This document shows, piece by piece, positions 62,112 to 64,000 of a DNA stretch of 64,000 nt. The notes under the pieces were generated by a model that saw only the letters and a program-made list of their open reading frames with translations, made no database searches and was not told where the DNA came from. Position 1 is the first letter of the stretch. The number at the start of each line of letters is the position of its first letter. The translations under genes were made by a program, and so were the position numbers. This DNA is from an uncultured Pseudomonadales bacterium (lineage in GTDB: Bacteria; Pseudomonadota; Gammaproteobacteria; Pseudomonadales; Cellvibrionaceae): positions 1,488,001 through 1,552,000 of the forward strand of contig CANKXO010000001.1 of the NCBI GenBank assembly GCA_947487765.1, given 5' to 3'.

Positions 62112-62789
62112 CTATAAGGGTAACGACCAGAGCCACATTACCCAAGCTCCAGACACCACTAACCCCAGAATAAGAGCGCGATTATGCCTATTAGCCTCAA
62201 CCTTATGATCTTGGGGTACTACTTTATAACCATGGATCATAGCTCCGACAATAGGATCTTTAAAATAGAATTCATGCACAAGCACAGAAAGGATATGAAC
62301 GATTACCAGCAACTTAAGTATGACTTCTAGCGCATGATGAATCGCTGCTCCCCACTCAGCAATAGCTTCATTTACCCATGAATAAAGTGGGCCACTCCAA
62401 AGCACATCATCCGTTGTTACCAGCCCAGTCAACGCTTGAAGACATAGTGCAATCAGTAATAATAAAACCATTATCGCTCCTGCAGGATTATGTCCCATGT
62501 AAACACCAGCGTTACCTTTAAATAGAGCTAATAAGTACATCAAAGCAACGTTAGGGGATCGCACGAAATTAATAAATCGAGCATGATAACTGCCCAAGAT
62601 CCCCCAAATCACACGAAATATAATCAACCCTGAAAGTAAACAGCCACTCAATATATGCCAACGCATTAACTGGCCACCAAGCTCACCACTAATGACAAGA
62701 AATAGAAACAAAGTAACAAGCGTCCAGTGAAATAGACGAGTTGGCAAGTCCCATACTTTAACTAGAGGTCTATGATTAGATTTCATCAT
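62112..62789 (-). CDS. Cytochrome b561 (dihaem, membrane)
   Basis: A 225-residue inner-membrane protein with five helices. Haem His candidates: TRLFHWTLVTLF, MRWHILSGCLL, AIHHALEVILKLLVIVHILS. It resembles the cytochrome-b subunits that pass electrons to a c-type cytochrome. Two adjacent ATG codons follow AAGGAA; 62789 is used. It follows the cytochrome c' gene on the same strand after 62 bases, a common pair. Confidence 0.9.
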   Translation of the reverse strand: MMKSNHRPLVKVWDLPTRLFHWTLVTLFLFLVISGELGGQLMRWHILSGCLLSGLIIFRVIWGILGSYHARFINFVRSPNVALMYLLALFKGNAGVYMGHNPAGAIMVLLLLIALCLQALTGLVTTDDVLWSGPLYSWVNEAIAEWGAAIHHALEVILKLLVIVHILSVLVHEFYFKDPIVGAMIHGYKVVPQDHKVEANRHNRALILGLVVSGAWVMWLWSLPL

Positions 62790-62851
62790 CAACTTCCTTA
62801 ATGATTTATAACAGGCAACACAATAAAGTTACCTTCTCATATAGATAACAC

Positions 62852-63316
62852 TTACTTTTTAGCCCGGAAGCTTTTGTGACAACTTTGGCAGGATTTCCCT
62901 AGAGGGCCTATATATTCACGCAGTTCCTTAAGTCCTTTTCCTGCGTTTTCGGAAAGAGCAGCAGAAGCTTCAGTCCAAGCGGTATGTTTTTTGACAACCT
63001 CCGGATAGTTTGACCAGATAGCCGGCAATGCATCTGTTTTGTCTGACAACTTAGTATTATCAGACCCTTGAGGCCACATAGCACCATTCTTCATTAATGA
63101 TGCAGAATAAATATTTTTAGCTGAATTTTCAGCCAATTCAGCATTGTAATCACGATTTCCCTTTGCCATATCACCAAGGATGCTGATATTAAATTTCAAT
63201 AGTTGCATCAGTGATTGGCGCGCCGTGATTTCAGCACCAAATGGTTCTGCCGCCGATATCAGACCACTGAACGTTAAAAACAGTACGCAGAGGATATTCA
63301 CAGTCACTTTTTTCAT
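62852..63316 (-). CDS. Cytochrome c' (class II c-type)
   Basis: A 154-residue periplasmic protein: signal peptide (NILCVLFLTFSGLISA) and a four-helix bundle with the haem motif CQSCH near the C-terminus (143-147). Such cytochromes bind NO or CO or carry electrons. It forms an operon with the cytochrome b561 gene and is divergent from a LysR gene. Confidence 0.93.
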   Translation of the reverse strand: MKKVTVNILCVLFLTFSGLISAAEPFGAEITARQSLMQLLKFNISILGDMAKGNRDYNAELAENSAKNIYSASLMKNGAMWPQGSDNTKLSDKTDALPAIWSNYPEVVKKHTAWTEASAALSENAGKGLKELREYIGPLGKSCQSCHKSFRAKK

Positions 63317-63426
63317 ATTTATTACCCTAATTGAGAATTAATTTAAATAAGTCTGGCTTACGTGATCAGTATGACCTTATTATTAATGCAGTAAATTTAA
63401 CAATTAAGCACAATTGGCATGCAAAA

Positions 63427-64000
63427 ATGCACAGCATAAGATGGGACGACCTACAGTACGTATTGACAGTGGCTAATGAAGGATCAGTGGCTGCAGCAGC
63501 TAGAGCTTTGGGAGTTAATCATAGTACTGTGCTCAGGCGGCTTAATAACTTTGAATATCGGCACAAATTGCGGGTATTTCATAAATTGCCAACAGGCTAC
63601 AAGCTGACAGCGGAAGGAAAGCAATTGCTAGATGCAGCACTTGTGATAGAAACTACTGTAAAAAAACTGGAACGACGAGTGTTTGGCCAAGAAATGAAAT
63701 TGGAAGGCACCCTTAGATTAACAACAACAGATACTCTTTTACGACTCATTCTTGAACGCCATCTGATTTCCTTTCATCAGGCTTACCCCAACATTAAATT
63801 AGAGCTCAACATCACCACTCGACTCTTAGACCTCAGCCAATTGGATGCCGATATTGCAATTCGACCTGCTGTTACTGTGCCTGAAAACCTCTCAGGTGTG
63901 CGTATATGTGATCTCGCATTCGGAATTTATGGATCACCAAATTACATCAGCAGTTTACATGGTCCCCGCCCTATTGAATCAGCTCACTGGCTAGGTTTAA
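63427..64000 (+). CDS. LysR-family regulator, partial (3' end beyond window)
   Basis: An open frame of 191 codons from ATG at 63427 to the window edge. The HTH is MHSIRWDDLQYVLTVANEGS, then ARALGVNHSTVLRRLNNFEY, followed by the start of the effector domain (GTLRLTTTDTLLRLILE). It is divergent from the cytochrome c' gene across about 110 bases and probably regulates it. The C-terminal third is missing because the window ends. Confidence 0.9.
   Translation, partial: MHSIRWDDLQYVLTVANEGSVAAAARALGVNHSTVLRRLNNFEYRHKLRVFHKLPTGYKLTAEGKQLLDAALVIETTVKKLERRVFGQEMKLEGTLRLTTTDTLLRLILERHLISFHQAYPNIKLELNITTRLLDLSQLDADIAIRPAVTVPENLSGVRICDLAFGIYGSPNYISSLHGPRPIESAHWLGL

Overview
The window joins two parts. 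Positions 1 to about 20,300 are most of an integrated lambda-like (siphovirus-type) prophage whose tail genes run off the left edge. Positions 20,277 to 64,000 are host chromosome. The DNA is AT-rich. The chromosomal set (alaA-msrB, aceE-aceF, bepA / TusA-like / AI-2E transporter, dnaE, accA, slyX, cytochrome b561 with YceI) points to a gammaproteobacterium, probably a marine relative of the Pseudomonadales/Cellvibrionales. That placement rests on gene content and style, not on a search.

Prophage layout. The integrase sits at the 3' end of a tRNA-Gly gene (tRNA-Glu and tRNA-Gly lie together on the minus strand). A 4-kb immunity region (11.08-15.18 kb) is bracketed by two copies of the same operator-promoter module. 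The leftward module drives cro, two small paralogues, a DnaT/O-like replication gene with iteron-like repeats inside it, and a phage-82-type Q antiterminator. After Q come the M15 endolysin, Rz/Rz1, two holin-like proteins, TerS, TerL, gpW-like adaptor, portal, S49 protease with a nested scaffold, decoration protein and major capsid protein. The rightward module drives a small basic protein, a LuxR-HTH protein, a dNMP kinase, a possible KilAC antirepressor, a DUF2303 protein, excisionase and integrase. Tandem intrinsic terminators stand directly after cro and after Q, and another lies inside the head operon, so processive antitermination probably controls both early and late genes.

The most unusual part is the immunity region. 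The CI-like repressor is short, has no LexA-type autoprotease domain and looks leaderless. Beside it, in the place where lambda carries rexAB, are a lipoprotein, an HTH-like regulator, an alpha/beta hydrolase and a membrane protein with seven predicted TM helices joined to a Fis-type DNA-binding domain. This resembles a membrane-sensor circuit carried by a prophage and is the best candidate here for an undescribed system.

Chromosome layout. Next to the prophage: a tRNA operon promoter, a membrane protein, DUF1499, msrB and alaA. A patch of unknown AT-rich genes follows (24.2-27.4 kb). Then come a SulP transporter, aceF-aceE, an M16 peptidase, an AI-2E transporter, a TusA-like protein, bepA, a lipoprotein and an ankyrin protein. 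After these are cytochrome b561-yceI, an NmrA-like oxidoreductase with a divergent LysR regulator, a GGDEF-EAL protein, slyX, an LpxH-like phosphatase, a Kv-type channel and a run of small genes. The right end has accA, DUF2853, DUF937-like, a HerA-like ATPase, ppk2, dnaE, cytochrome b561 with cytochrome c', and a LysR gene cut by the right edge.
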